From Sipunculus nudus (Eukaryota; Annelida; Sipuncula; Golfingiida; Sipunculidae), in assembly GCA_026874595.1 (NCBI GenBank), contig CM049316.1, forward strand, positions 48,982,695 to 49,046,694: a stretch of 64,000 bases of DNA, given 5' to 3'. The translations under genes were made by a program, and so were the position numbers. Positions 11,961 to 23,520 of the stretch are shown here, piece after piece. The notes under the pieces were generated by a model. That model did not search any database. It worked only from the letters and a program-made list of their open reading frames with translations, and was not told the origin of the DNA. How positions within the stretch are numbered: the first letter of the stretch is position 1; each line of letters starts with the position of its first letter.

Positions 11961-12990
11961 TAAAAGCTTTTAAAAACACTTTCTTGTCAATATTACCCAA
12001 TGATAACCTGAAATCTAAATGTCTAGTGGCATGATGTAATAGATGCTGATAAACTGGTGCCAGGCTATATGTAACAGCATCACACAGTTAACAGATCTGG
12101 TAAAATGACTCGATTCAATCTCCATAATTCAGTCAAAAATCACTCATGTGGAACCAATAATGACAATTATTATAAGAATAATTGTAGGTATTATTCTTGT
12201 AAAATATTTAACAAACTGGCTTCAGTGGCATCAGTCGGAAAACGTTTTGCAGGTTTATAACTCATATAGGAAGATACAGCAAACCGGCTAAGTTCAGCTT
12301 CCCGTAACTCGGCCAAAAAGCACTGATCCAAACCCATTTGAACAAACTTGAATAATCAACATCTGAGGATAATTAATGTATGAGATTAAAGAAATTAGCC
12401 CAGTGGTTTTTGAGAAGAAGATCTTTGTAGCCACTGAGCTAAAATGGGCTGTTATGGCATATGACTAAATTCAGCTTCCCATAACTTAGCCAAAAGTCAC
12501 TGAACAGAGACCATTTGAACAAACTTCAGAAAACACTACCCTAGGATCATTTCTGTGCGTTATTAAACAATTTGGCCATATGGTCTCAATTTAAGATATG
12601 ACCTATGTGACCAACATTGGCATAAAACTTGGTGATGATAGCTTCAGCCGTTTCTGAGATTGAAATTTTAATATGCTTTTTTGGACAGATGACAAAGTTC
12701 AACCTTCTATAACTCGGCCAAAAATCTCCGAACTGGAACCATTCGAACAAACTTTAGAGAGATTATTCCAGGGATCATTCTGTGAAATATTGGACGATTT
12801 GGCCGGACAGTTTCGGAGAAGATTTTTAATGTCTATTTAGCTTTTTCCCTGTAAACTCTAAGAAAATGCAGTTAGAAAAAATATAAATTGATGATAATTT
12901 GCAAAACATTTGGTGATGCTAGCTCCTGCCGTTTTTTAGATAGCTATGGTTAACATACAGACGACGGACGACGCCGCACCATCGCATAAT
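11961..12990 (-). repeat. Diverged tandem array with a TCCG-tract end, minus orientation
   Basis: Four units containing a CAGCTTCCCGTAACTCGGCCAA-like segment occur near 12110, 12290, 12470 and 12700. The right edge (12957-12990) reads GACGACGGACGACGCC, the complement of the TCCG tract seen at the 5' ends of other elements here, so this looks like another hairpin/TCCG-type family on the minus strand. Confidence 0.55.
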
Positions 12991-13148
12991 CTCACAGGTT
13001 CACTAAAAATTGATACAAAACCTCCAGTATCTGAACAACTAGTCCTTTGATCACCATAATTCTTTGCATGCATGTTCATCATAGGGTATATCATCAGTTC
13101 CTGCAGACAGGTGCTGCCACCTGTTTTTTTTTTCAAATTTTAACGCAT

Positions 13149-13280
13149 TTAAGCTCAGCTGACTGTAAGTCATATATGGTGTAGGTATTGCACTTTGTCC
13201 ATTGTCCGTCCGGCTGTCCGGTCGTCCTTTAACAGAGCACAAATCGTAACTGCTGACCATAGAAGCCTGTAACTAAAAAT
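13149..13280 (+). mobile_element. Family-A terminal fragment
   Basis: A decayed 5' hairpin (AGCTCAGCTGACTGTAAGTCA) and TCCG tract follow a lone A3-type monomer fragment (12995-13135). Confidence 0.6.
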
Positions 13281-13286
13281 CTAGGG

Positions 13287-15167
13287 AGGTCAATAGAGCC
13301 GGCGGCTCACTTACCGATTTTATCGGCCGATTCAAAGGATCGGCCGACTATGTACCGACGGGGGTACATTGTCGTGTAGTGTGACACCCTAAGCGACGCG
13401 ATTTTGTCGGCGTCGGCGTGAAAAATCGGCGTCGCCAAGAGTCTGGCACTGTCAAAGAAAATCGGCCGGATTTTATTGGGCGATTAGCGAAATCGTGTAA
13501 TGAGCCAATGTTTACGACAAAGTCGGCCGATTTTCTTTATTTGTGTATGGTCAGAGTTCACGTTTTGTACGTAGTCACTATTAGTCATTATTAGTGTGAT
13601 TTGTGTAATGACACATTTCTGTATTTTAAAAAGAATTTTATACCAATTTTGGTAAAGATTCAAATTTTCATTTATTCCTAAAGATGACTTGCAAGTTATT
13701 AATCATTATAAAGGAGTATCCATTCATATAATTACAATGTGCGAAAATTTATGTAAACACAAGACTTAATGAACATGTATATGTTTGCAAACGCCCATTT
13801 ATTGCTGGGCTGTCTAGCAATCCTTCGAATTGTGTGACGATCCACTCTGAACAAGTAACTCAAGCTTATGTAAGAGTTTATTAAAAAAAACAAAATTCAG
13901 TATTAACAACTAATGGATGGCAATAACCAAGTGTATATCTGCCCGTATTCTTTATCCATCATTATAAATTTCTTTCCTTAAGATAGTTTTTTGCCCTATC
14001 TTAGGTGCTCCTTGAGGTCAGCAGAAAGAATGGTGCAAGGGAAGAAAGTGTATTAATAAAAAAAGCCCAAAGTAAGAGGAAATGAGAGAAGACATGAATA
14101 GAAAACCGAAAACTTTTGACTGATGCAATATCCAGTCCAGCGCACGTGGCAATACCTGATGTTTTTAGGTAACCCATTAGGCAAAAGCGTTCATGTGAAC
14201 AGAACTGGTACACTTTTTTCATGGAGTCAGCGGCATTGTTGGTGATACTGTACTTTAGTTCGTTTTAATATATTTAATCTGACAGATAACGGAGAGTCGC
14301 CAGATATATAACTGATCATCGCACGTCTACGGGAATTAATAATAACAATTAAAACCTAATCACGCAAAACATCAGCTGCTGTTTGCGTTTGTTGTGTGTA
14401 ACAGTCAAATGAAAAAGGATGATAAAGTGTTGACTGGTTTATACAGGATATAGAAGAATACATATCACTTCTTTGAATTCCCAAAAACAGGAAATAATAG
14501 AAATCACAAACATGCAAGTTGAATGTCATTTTCTAAATTAGAGTTCATGTCTGGTAAAATAGACCTTCTGAATGTAATATCCTGATGCTGGATGTTTGGT
14601 TTAACCAGATCCTGCAGATCAGCCGCCGAAATCGTTTTAAGGGTATAAGATCAACCCCTTTGGATCTTTTCCGGACCTGGGGACCTTTCTTTAGGTTTTG
14701 TTATTAGTCCTCCTGGGTTGGACCCCTCTTTTCCTAAATCCTTGACCCGTCCCTGAGATATGCGGAGAAAATCATTAAATTGATAAAGGACGGTTCATCC
14801 TCCCGTCTCAGTTCGCATACAAGTGTATTGTTTATATGCCTGTAGTTCCTCTCTTCTCTCAAGCCAAGGTTTAACCCACAAGTAACTCTTCCGACACAGG
14901 ATATTTCTTTGGACAAGACACAAAGCGAACAAATATTTCCTTTTGGTTTTTTTTTCTCCTATAGAAGACTGAGTATCAGATCACCATGATGAGACAGACT
15001 TCTTCGGCGATAATCGAGAGGTGGGAACACGCGCGTCGGTAAATGTGACACCGAAAATCGTCCAACTAAACCGAGCGATTTTCAGCCGATTTTGAGAAAA
15101 TCTGCCGAAAAATATCGCCCGACAATGTCGCCTGATAAAATCGGGTAGTGAGCACCCGGCTTTACTG
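13287..15167. mobile_element. Possible TIR element with CGGCCGA-rich ends
   Basis: The left end (AGCCGGCGGCTCACTTACCG) and the reverse complement of the right end (AAGCCGGGTGCTCACTACCC) are similar over about 27 bp, and both run into GATTTTAT. No target duplication is found. The interior holds CGGCCGA-rich DNA at both ends and AT-rich low-copy DNA between, with no recognisable gene. Confidence 0.35.
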
Positions 15168-15483
15168 ACCATGCATGTGGGTCAAATCCCTAATTTAAAG
15201 CAAGCGTTATTCATATGAACAATAGTCCTTAGTGTTAGAGGTTAAGTGACCACGATGCACGCATTCCGGTGTTTGTCGAAGGCAGTTCGGCCATGCTCGG
15301 TAAAAAAAAAAACGGAAATCACTCAAAATTATATGTACATTAAAAATTATTTATTTTCATATCGCCTATGTCACTGCGAGGATAATAACCTTTCAAATGA
15401 TGTATGGCACAATATTGTACACAACGCGGTTTTAGAGAACATTGCGAACAAACGTCAACCGAATTCCTTTTATAAGTATTAGA
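15168..15483 (-). mobile_element. Helitron fragment of the same family, minus strand
   Basis: Reverse-complement match to the first ~320 bp of the two full copies, with the TC start at 15483. It stops abruptly at about 15167 against the CGGC-rich TIR-like sequence. Confidence 0.75.
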
Positions 15484-15605
15484 TTACCTGCTATGCACAA
15501 CAAATGCCTAATGATTTTTAAGCATGTGTTGTATACCAGATTTTGTGTGAAGATGGTCAATATATTGAAACGTCATGCAAATAAAATATGCAAGTGGGAA
15601 TAAAT

Positions 15606-15649
<44 letters not shown>

Positions 15650-16689
15650 ATAAAATTCTTGAAATTTATATCTATGGATATGTACATGTATATTTTTATA
15701 ATATCAACAAAGTCCTTATAATATCAACAAAGTCCAAAATGAATAATAAGATGGAAATATACCACCATTAAAGTTCCTTGTCTCGACCCTGTTCCGGTTA
15801 GGTAGAATCCACAGAGATATCACTGAAAGTCAATATTATAAATCAAATTTCATTGATATGATCAGTGTAAAACAGTTCAGTTGACTATAAATAAAACACA
15901 GGTTCCTGCTTGACAATCTATCAGGATTGATGGCGACCCTTGCGACGTTCCAGCATAACAGTCAAGGATAAATTCTCGAAGAAGCCAAGTTATCGGTGAA
16001 ACATGGTATCATCAGCAATCATTTTCAAATCGATTTATACCAAATTTTTGTTGTTCTATAATAAGAAGAAATGTATACTTATATAAGAATAAGGCATATA
16101 TATATAGTTTAATAAACAATATATTTGATAAATAATGACATAAATTACTCCAATATAGCTTGTTTTCTGGCATAGTCATGAACGTCATGCATAACGTCAT
16201 GGCGGAAGATTAAATTGTAAGCCAATTAACTCGACTTTTAAGCCACAATGACTCTCATACCACACTACCTTTCATTTTATAACCCTTATTTTTTAAAACT
16301 ATACATCTCCTCTATATTATAAAATGTTACTTTTGTATATAATTTGCGTTAAATATCATAATATAGGCCTTTTATAAAAAAAAAACCCCTAAACTACACA
16401 ATTACCGATATAGATTTTTCTTTCATATTCAAGCAGTATATAATGTTTTCTTGAACGGAATCCAGGATAAATATGTACGTAGTTGACGAAGCCAAATTCT
16501 CGGTGAAAGATGATATCATTAGCAACACTTTCAACAGAAATGTTCTAGATTTTCTTCCAAATTCAAGCAGTACATAACGGAGTATATACAGTTCATGTCC
16601 GGTCAGGCGACACCAGTAAATACGGGTGGACAAAGTTCTTAAATTAAAGCCAAGGATGGAAATAGCGACGCTGTGAAAAAAAATAATCT
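15484..16689. other. Low-copy AT-rich DNA left of the gypsy element
   Basis: No gene is seen. A ~45-bp segment GAAGCCAAGTTATCGGTGAA (about 15980-16015) recurs in diverged form at about 16483-16525, so the region may hold an old duplication. Confidence 0.45.
15606..15645. repeat. (TA)n microsatellite
   Basis: Near-perfect TA run of about 40 bp in low-copy AT-rich DNA. Confidence 0.9.
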
Positions 16690-16694
16690 GCACT

Positions 16695-17376
16695 TGTTGT
16701 GTTTTCATTATTTTACTCCATGTTACTACCACAGGCACTCGTTTCCAGCACTAAAATGGCCTAGAAACCGAAAACACTTTGAGTATGGACGATATACCCA
16801 TTATAAAAGAACAAGGTAATGAACTCCACCGCTACGCGGGCAAGACAACTTTTTTTCACAAAAAAAATATAAAAGTTCCCCACACTAATCGCTAATTCAA
16901 GCACGTTAATTTCAGCTGCGACACCGTCATTTGGCATGTATACATTTACTAGTTGCGGAAATTGACTTTTATATTAGGAAGTTTAATCTTGTAAATAAAG
17001 ATGTTTTCAACAAAAAGGCGCGCGATCATGCTTGTGAAGCGGATAATTCTCCGGAATTCGGACTTGTGAAAAAAAGTTGTCTTGCCCGCGTAGCGATGGA
17101 GTTCATTACCTTGTTCTTTTATAATGGGTATATCACCCATACTCAATGTGTTTTCGGTTTCTAGGCCATTTTAGTGCTGGAAACGAGTGCCTGTGGTTAC
17201 TACTAAGGACCTCCGTTATTTAATGTATCCGTGATATCCCATAGTGCCTCTTACTTTGTGGGTACACACGTGTTTTTCCGCCATATTGTCTCCATGTGTG
17301 TAGATGGCTCCATGTATTAAAACGTTGTTCCTGTTCTTATGGCTGTGTTACGGCTTGTGTTTGTTGGAACATAACA
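16695..17376 (+). repeat. 5' LTR of the gypsy element, interrupted
   Basis: The LTR is 208 bp once the nested element and its duplication are removed. It differs from the 3' LTR at three positions by my count (about 98.6% identical), so the retrotransposon integrated recently. The break lies about 35 bp from its 5' end. Confidence 0.93.
16730..17195. mobile_element. 466-bp non-autonomous TIR transposon (hAT-like) inside the gypsy 5' LTR
   Basis: Terminal inverted repeats of about 131 bp (16730-16860 and 17065-17195) begin CACAGGCACTCG and differ at only a few positions. The target duplication GTTACTAC occurs at 16722-16729 and 17196-17203 and is single in the 3' LTR, so the empty site is preserved in the same element. 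Eight bases with T at position 2 and A at position 7 fit the hAT preference, although such long inverted repeats are unusual for hAT. The 204-bp centre has no convincing reading frame. The insertion post-dates the retrotransposon and probably damaged its promoter. Confidence 0.92.
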
Positions 17377-17381
17377 TAAAT

Positions 17382-17399
17382 TGGCGACGAAAGGTGACA
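17382..17399 (+). other. Candidate primer binding site
   Basis: A TGG-starting stretch (TGGCGACGAAAGG) begins five bases after the 5' LTR, where reverse transcription would be primed from a tRNA 3' end. I do not assign the tRNA. Confidence 0.5.
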
Positions 17400-17411
17400 G
17401 AAGAATCCACA

Positions 17412-20400
17412 ATGGCTACAGAGGGACTTTCCATGGCCATATTTCAGTATGAGCCTCGTGATACGGCTGCACAGCGTTGGCTGAGATGGTTGTCGCGCTT
17501 CGACAACTACCTGGCCGCTGCGGATATCGTCAAACCCGCGAGAAAACGTGCCATGCTTCTTCATTTGATCGGGGAAGAACTCTACACAGTTTTTCAATCG
17601 TTACCAGAGCCTGAGCCAGCGGGGGAGGAGACGGAATATGATACGGCCCGCAAAGCACTGTCGACTTTCTTTGCACCGAAACGCAACCTCGAATATGAAC
17701 TGTTCATGTTCAGAGAAGCCAGACAGGAGGTTGGAGAAAGTCTGGATACATTTTACGCCCGTTTACGGACATTATCAAGTAACTGTGAGTTCATGGATCC
17801 AGACAAGGAAATTAAATCCCAGATAATACATCGGTGTTTATCATCTAAGCTGCGGGAAGAAGGACTGTTTAAACCTCAACTTACACTCATGGAACTTTTA
17901 AAGTTAGGGCGGACAATGGAGTCATTACGTCAGCAGACAAAAGCTATGGAGGATAAGTTGTCCTCCACGCCTCATCCGGTGAGTGTTAATAAACTGAAGT
18001 TCAAGAAATCAGTCAAAGCCCCTGTCCATAATCCTGGGCCTAGTAACGGTAATGCTCCTAGTGCTAGTGGCAGTAATGCTAGTAGGGTAAAGACGACCAA
18101 GACTTGTTATCATTGTGGCGGTAATTGGCCTCACCCAAGGTCCCGCAAGTGCCCAGCACAGGGCAAGAAATGTGCTAATTGTGGCGGTTGGAACCATTTT
18201 GCTAGAGTTTGTAAGAAGGCCAAGTCTCAGCCTCAGGCCTCTAGTGTTAACACAATGGAGTACCAGGATATGTTTCATATGACTGATGATGATAATTGTA
18301 CACAGACTCGGATTAACACGTATCAAATTAACCTTCAGATTAATGGTGTTCCCACTATTATGGAAATAGATACTGGCAGTTCAGTGACTATTATGAACAG
18401 TACAGCATATAAGAATCTGTGTCACTCAAGGGCTAAGCCAGTGTTGCTTAAATCAGATATGGCTTTGAGGACATATACTGGAGAACTTCTGACTCCTGAG
18501 GGGGAAGTAAATGTCAATGTGCAGTATGGAACTCAATGTAAAAACCTAAAACTGGTAATAGTTCCGGGATCAGGTCCAACCTTGTTAGGCCGTGACTGGT
18601 TGAGAGAGATAGCCATTAAGTGGAAGGAAGTTAACAAGGTTACAGACTTTGTCATTGCTGACACGTTCAAAGAAGTCTTTACGGATGAGCTTGGTCTCCT
18701 TAAAGATACAGTAGTGAAAATCCACATTGATAAGGATGTAACCCAAGTTTTTCATAAAACTCGTTCTGTGCCTTTTTCATTGAAAAACAAGGTCTTAGAG
18801 GAACTGGATCGTCTTGAAAAACAAGGTGTAATAAGACCAGTAGCTTCTAGTGAGTGGGCTGCACCTTTGGTGCCTGTGTTAAAATCTTCCGGAGATATCA
18901 GATTGTGCGGGGATTACAAGCTTACAATTAACAAAGCAGCGAAAGGTGATAGCTATCCCCTCCCACACATCGACGAACTGTATGCAAAACTGTCTGGGGG
19001 TACAGTTTTCTCAAAGTTAGACCTAAGCAATGCTTATCAGCAACTTCAGCTAGATTCCGAGTCACAAATGTTGACTGCGGTTAATACTCCGAAGGGATTG
19101 ATGGTGTACAATAGGTTACCTTACGGAACAAGCGCAGCTCCAGGACTTTTTCAACGCACACTAGAGTCGTTGTTACAGAATATCCCTATGACTGCTGTGT
19201 ACTTAGATGACATATTAGTCAGTGGTCGGACACCTGAAGAGCATAAAAAGAATGTAGAAACTGTGCTTCAGCGTCTTTTAGATAGCGGTCTCCGGCTTAA
19301 ACGTAGCAAATGTTCGTTTGCAATCGTCGGTTTCATATTTGGGTCATGTCATAAGCGCAGAGGGAATACATCCAGACCCCACAAATATGCAAGGAATCAC
19401 TGATGCACCAGCTCCGCAAAATGTACCAGAACTTCGTTCATACTTGGGCATGCTAAACTATTATAACAAGTTCTTGCCACACTGTAGTACAGTGCTGAAG
19501 CCATTGTATGATTTATTGCATCAGGACGTTAGATGGACTTGGGGTGAACAGCGGGCAAATGCGTTTGCTGAGAGCAAAGCGATGTTGCAGTCTTCAGAAG
19601 TGCTTGTTCATTATCAGCCAGAGTTAAAGTTGTTCCTTGAATGCGATGCATCACCTTATGGTGTAGGTGTTGTATTGTCACATGAAATGCCCAATGGAGA
19701 GCAGCGTCCTATTGCTTATGCCTCGCGTACTCTGTCAACGGCGGAACGCAAGTATGCGCAAGTGGAGAAAGAGGGACTTGCCGTGATTTTTGGGCTTAAG
19801 CATTTTCACAAATACGTTCATTTTCAATTGTGACGGATCACAAACCCTTATTAGGGTTGTTCAAGGAAAACAGAGCAACCTCGAATATGGCGTCATCCCG
19901 CATACAGCGATGGGCTCTCTTGCTTGGTGCTTATGATTACACCCTTGTTTATCGACCAGGGATGCTTCACAGCAACGCGGACGCCTTAAGTAGGCTCCCT
20001 GCTCCTTATAAACCAACGGATGTACCAGAACCAAGTGATGTTGTGCTCTCGTTGGATTTTGTTGATACATCGACTCTTGTGACATCCAAGCATATAGCCA
20101 GAGAAACGAGGAAAGATCCTTTGCTGAGTCGTGTAATGCAGTATACCTTAAACGGATGGCCAATCATTAAACCAGACAACGAACCAATCCGCCCCTATTT
20201 CTTGAGACGTAATGAACTGTCAGTGCAAGGGGATTGTCTCATATGGGGTTCGCGAGTTGTGATTCCAGAAAAGTTTCGAGAGTTGTTGTTACAGGACCTA
20301 CATGATACACACCAGGGTATGGTCCGCATGAAGGCCTTGTGTCGTTCATATTTCTGGTGGCCAAGGTTAGATAGGGACATTGAGAACGTCGTGCGTCAAT

Positions 20401-21543
20401 GTAATATTTGTCAAGAGGTTAGTAGGAAACCAACAGTCGCTCCTTTGAACCCTTGGTCATGGCCGACAACACCATGGAGTCGGGTCCATGTAGATTACGC
20501 AGGACCTTATGAAGGTAAAATGATTTTAGTTGTTGTCGATGCTAGCAGCAAATTTATTGATGCGCATGTGATGAATACAAGTAGTTCGGCTGCTACGATG
20601 GACAAACTTCGCCATACATTCGCAATGCATGGACTACCCAGCTCTATAGTGTCTGACAACGGACCGTCGTTTGCTAGTCAAGAGTTTCAGAGTTTTTGTG
20701 ACAATAATGGTATTAGACACGTCAAGGTTACTCCTTACCATCCGTCGAGCAACGGATTGGCAGAGAGAGCTGTTCAGTCAGTTAAGAATGCACTGAAAAA
20801 GTCGAAAGATGGTTCGTTAGAATCACGGTTATACCGTTTTCTGTTGACATATAATGTTACACCGCATTCACCACAACAAATGAAGCTCCATCTGTAATGC
20901 TCATGAAGCGTAAGCTCAGAACACGTTTGATGTTATTAGACCGGACACTCAAGAGGTGGTACTTGCTAAACAAGACCAGATGAAGAGTCATCATGACTTG
21001 AGAGTACGCCAGTGTGACTTGTACGTAGGTGATCTCGTATACGCACGCAACTTTTCGCGTGGACCCAAATGGGTCTCCGGTGTGATTCAGGAAAGATTAG
21101 CACCTCTTACCTATACAGTAAGACTTAGTGATGGTCGTGTGTTTAAACGTCACCAAGATCATTTGAAAATGTCTTATGATGTTGCTGAGGATCAGTTGCA
21201 TGATGAAACAGAGTCAGAGAATGTGTCACAATCAGCTGTTAAGCCTAGTGACTCTGTGCAGTGTGATTTACCATTACCAGAATCTGTACAGCAACCTGTA
21301 CCTACTCGAGTAAAGGACTCGGTTGTTCCACTTAATGTGCCTGTTGATGAGTCTGCTCCTGCTGGTCAGGAACAGATTTCTATTGATGTAAGTGCATGTG
21401 TAGATAATGCTCGGTTGGTTGAACCTTGTTCAACGTCAGCGCCTGCGGAAAATGTGACCACTGGGACTTCTAAAGTTCCCCTTGCTAAAACCAGGCGTAA
21501 AACTAAAAGGAACATTCGTAAACCAGATCGTTTGGACTTGTGA
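17412..21543 (+). pseudogene. gag-pol of the gypsy element, three frame breaks
   Basis: The likely start is the ATG at 17412, because the frame extended upstream to 17304 reads LTR sequence. Seen in order: gag; two zinc knuckles (about 18105-18215); protease with DTGSS (18369); reverse transcriptase with YLDD (19200-19211); RNase H with the ECDAS motif near 19640 and TDHKPL near 19833; integrase with an HH-CC finger (about 20310-20410) and catalytic D, D, E codons at 20493, 20655 and 20763 (35 residues between the last two); and a GPF/Y-like C-terminal module (20956-21543). The frame breaks lie at about 19320-19345, 19810-19830 and 20860-20880. The first two fall between RT and the end of RNase H, and the third after the integrase catalytic E. 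As sequenced, this copy cannot make full-length Pol. Confidence 0.93.
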
Positions 21544-21770
21544 ACTGCGTGATTGTATATATACTTAAGTTGCATGTACTCTCATTCCTTACTTTAATCA
21601 CATATTATTTGTTTCGAGTCCGTACGTCATGTTGCCAGAGAAGTGTTGTCAACTGCATTCTTATGTAACTTGGAAACTGATATCTCATGTTTGAAAAACA
21701 CTTGATTAATACTTCAGAGACAGTATTGTTGTATTAACATCCATACTTGTATTATCTAAACGGGGAGGAA

Positions 21771-21978
21771 TGTTGTGTTTTCATTATTTTACTCCATGTT
21801 ACTACTAAGGACCTCCGTTATTTAATGTATCCGTGATATCCCATAGTGCCTCTTACTTTGTGGGTACACACTTGTTTTTCCGCCATATTGTCTCCACGTG
21901 TGTAGATAGCTCCATGTATTAAAACGTTGTTCCTGTTCTTATGGCTGTGTTACGGCTTGTGTTTGTTGGAACATAACA
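21771..21978 (+). repeat. 3' LTR of the gypsy element, uninterrupted
   Basis: This 208-bp LTR starts directly after the purine tract and ends at the GCACT duplication. It preserves the single unduplicated GTTACTAC that was the target of the insertion in the 5' LTR. Confidence 0.95.
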
Positions 21979-22240
21979 GCACTCACCAGCGATAATTGTG
22001 GAGAAATGGTGGTGATCAATAGGCCAGATAATTTAAAGGGGCCGAATCATCTGAAAAGCATATTAAATTAAAACACGAAAATAGCATCTTCCCTGTAAAA
22101 TTTATCTGGACCTGCCAAGATATTGCCTTGAAACCGTTTGCTTATTCCAGTAAACGAGTGTTAAAAACAGTCGATCGGGCGCGATCGCAGGTGTCAACAT
22201 AAACACAGCGAATGGGGCCGTGCGAGTCGCGGAGAAATTA

Positions 22241-22381
22241 CACGTGTCAATCACGTGTTGTCTGACTGACTTGGGCCAACAAACGTTATACATGTTCCCG
22301 CTGACTTAAACACCGCGTGTTGCTTCTCTATATCCCCCTCCTCTAACATCTAACATCCCCCATGCGCTCGACGTGACGTCA
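22241..22381. promoter_or_regulatory. Tandem E-boxes and a CRE in CpG-rich DNA
   Basis: CACGTG occurs at 22241-22246 and 22252-22257 with a 5-bp spacer, and a perfect TGACGTCA lies at 22374-22381. The surrounding 22160-22550 is rich in CpG, unlike the flanks. No transcript can be assigned. Confidence 0.35.
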
Positions 22382-22524
22382 CAGGCACGCGCGACGTCGC
22401 GCCATAGGCCTAATTTAGACAAGAAATATTTCAACAAGTTTGTGACGACGTGTCGCCTATGAACACAGTTATGAGAACGCTAAAGCCAGAAACACATTAA
22501 CTCGCGCGTCACGCGACAAGCGTC

Positions 22525-23520
22525 AACAAGGGCGTGCACAGGATTTTTTGGCAAAGAGGGAGCTAACGACCGCAAAACGTCTGAGGGGACCCCCCCCCCC
22601 CCCCCTTCGGATGTTTAATTGTTCCAAATTAGCTTCCACTGCCGATCTATAAAAACTGTCCAAGTATGTAACATGCTGACGCATATACACTCGACTTGGC
22701 TGCAGCACGTGATGATTTAACAAACTATTTAACCCCCTATTCCTGTAAATATTTTTTCATTCTTCCAAGTTTCAATTGTTTTTTTTTTCGTTATGTGATA
22801 GTATTGTTGTTGATAGTACATATAGCATATGAGAAGCACATACTGTAGTGTGGGTAACCTCTCGTACATGTAGCTTGCTTGCCTTGAGCTTGAGGTTATA
22901 GGGATGCCTGCTAAAACCTCCATATATGATTTTTATTTCAGTTTATCATGTGTTTAAAGTATATATATGATATAATATACGTAGCATTAAAAGGAGAAAA
23001 CTATGCATCCCTCTGTTACAGTCCATTCTTTAGCATACTCCTTCTATAAGTATAGCCTTGGATTTAAATCTAATATAGAGTTTATTACATCCGTAAAACT
23101 GAATGGTTATTATAACGAAGAAAAATGAGGGGGCCAGAAACCTTTTGTACCGCCTCGAAATATTTCTCTCGGAGGCCCTGCTTAGTCTCATTCAGAGCGT
23201 TAACATATTATCTCCAAAAAAATCCTTTCTGCTCAAACATCACTGAGTTTTAATTAATCTTAATAATTTGATCTAATAGACACATTACCAATCGTCAGTG
23301 ACTGTCATTTCTGACGCGAAGTAGGCCTAACACTGTGCTTAGGCAAAAACCAGTAAAAACTGTGGCTTTGTAATTTGGAACAATTTAACATATCCGATGG
23401 GGGGGGGGGGGGGTGCGTATAAAGATCATATATATAGTGCGTCTGTCGACTGTCTCGGCCAAAGGGGGTAGGGGTGGGGGGCCCTCAGACGTTTTGCGGT
23501 CGTGAGCCCCCACTTTTAAC
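22525..23520. repeat. Inverted pair of GC-rich repeat segments with poly-C/poly-G
   Basis: The segment at about 22550-22632 (GACCGCAAAACGTCTGAGG, poly-C, then a TTGTTCCAAATT end) recurs inverted at about 23367-23515 with poly-G. The right copy has an extra ~70 bp within it. About 0.75 kb of low-copy AT-rich DNA lies between. This may be the two ends of a TIR element or two independent insertions. Confidence 0.5.

Larger units (their letters stand above)
16695..21978 (+). mobile_element. Ty3/gypsy LTR retrotransposon, Mag/Steamer-like, with nested insertion and broken pol
   Basis: Both LTRs begin TGTTGTG and end CATAACA. The element is flanked by a 5-bp target duplication GCACT (16690-16694 and 21979-21983). 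A purine tract (GGGGAGGAA) lies directly before the 3' LTR, and a TGG-starting primer-site candidate lies 5 nt after the 5' LTR. The internal region carries gag zinc knuckles, aspartic protease, reverse transcriptase, RNase H and integrase in the Ty3/gypsy order. Without the nested 474 bp it is about 4.8 kb with 208-bp LTRs. That size, the short LTRs and the fused gag-pol match Mag-clade elements such as bivalve Steamer. The clade is inference from layout; a tree of the RT would settle it. Confidence 0.95.

Noticed and set aside
16931-17164. Open frames on both strands inside the 466-bp TIR element
   Set aside because: They run through the inverted repeats, so they are mirror images of each other and too short for a transposase.
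17304-17411. Hydrophobic N-terminal extension of the gag-pol frame resembling a signal peptide
   Set aside because: It is translated LTR and leader sequence. The gag start at 17412 fits the element structure; an LTR-encoded signal peptide has no support.
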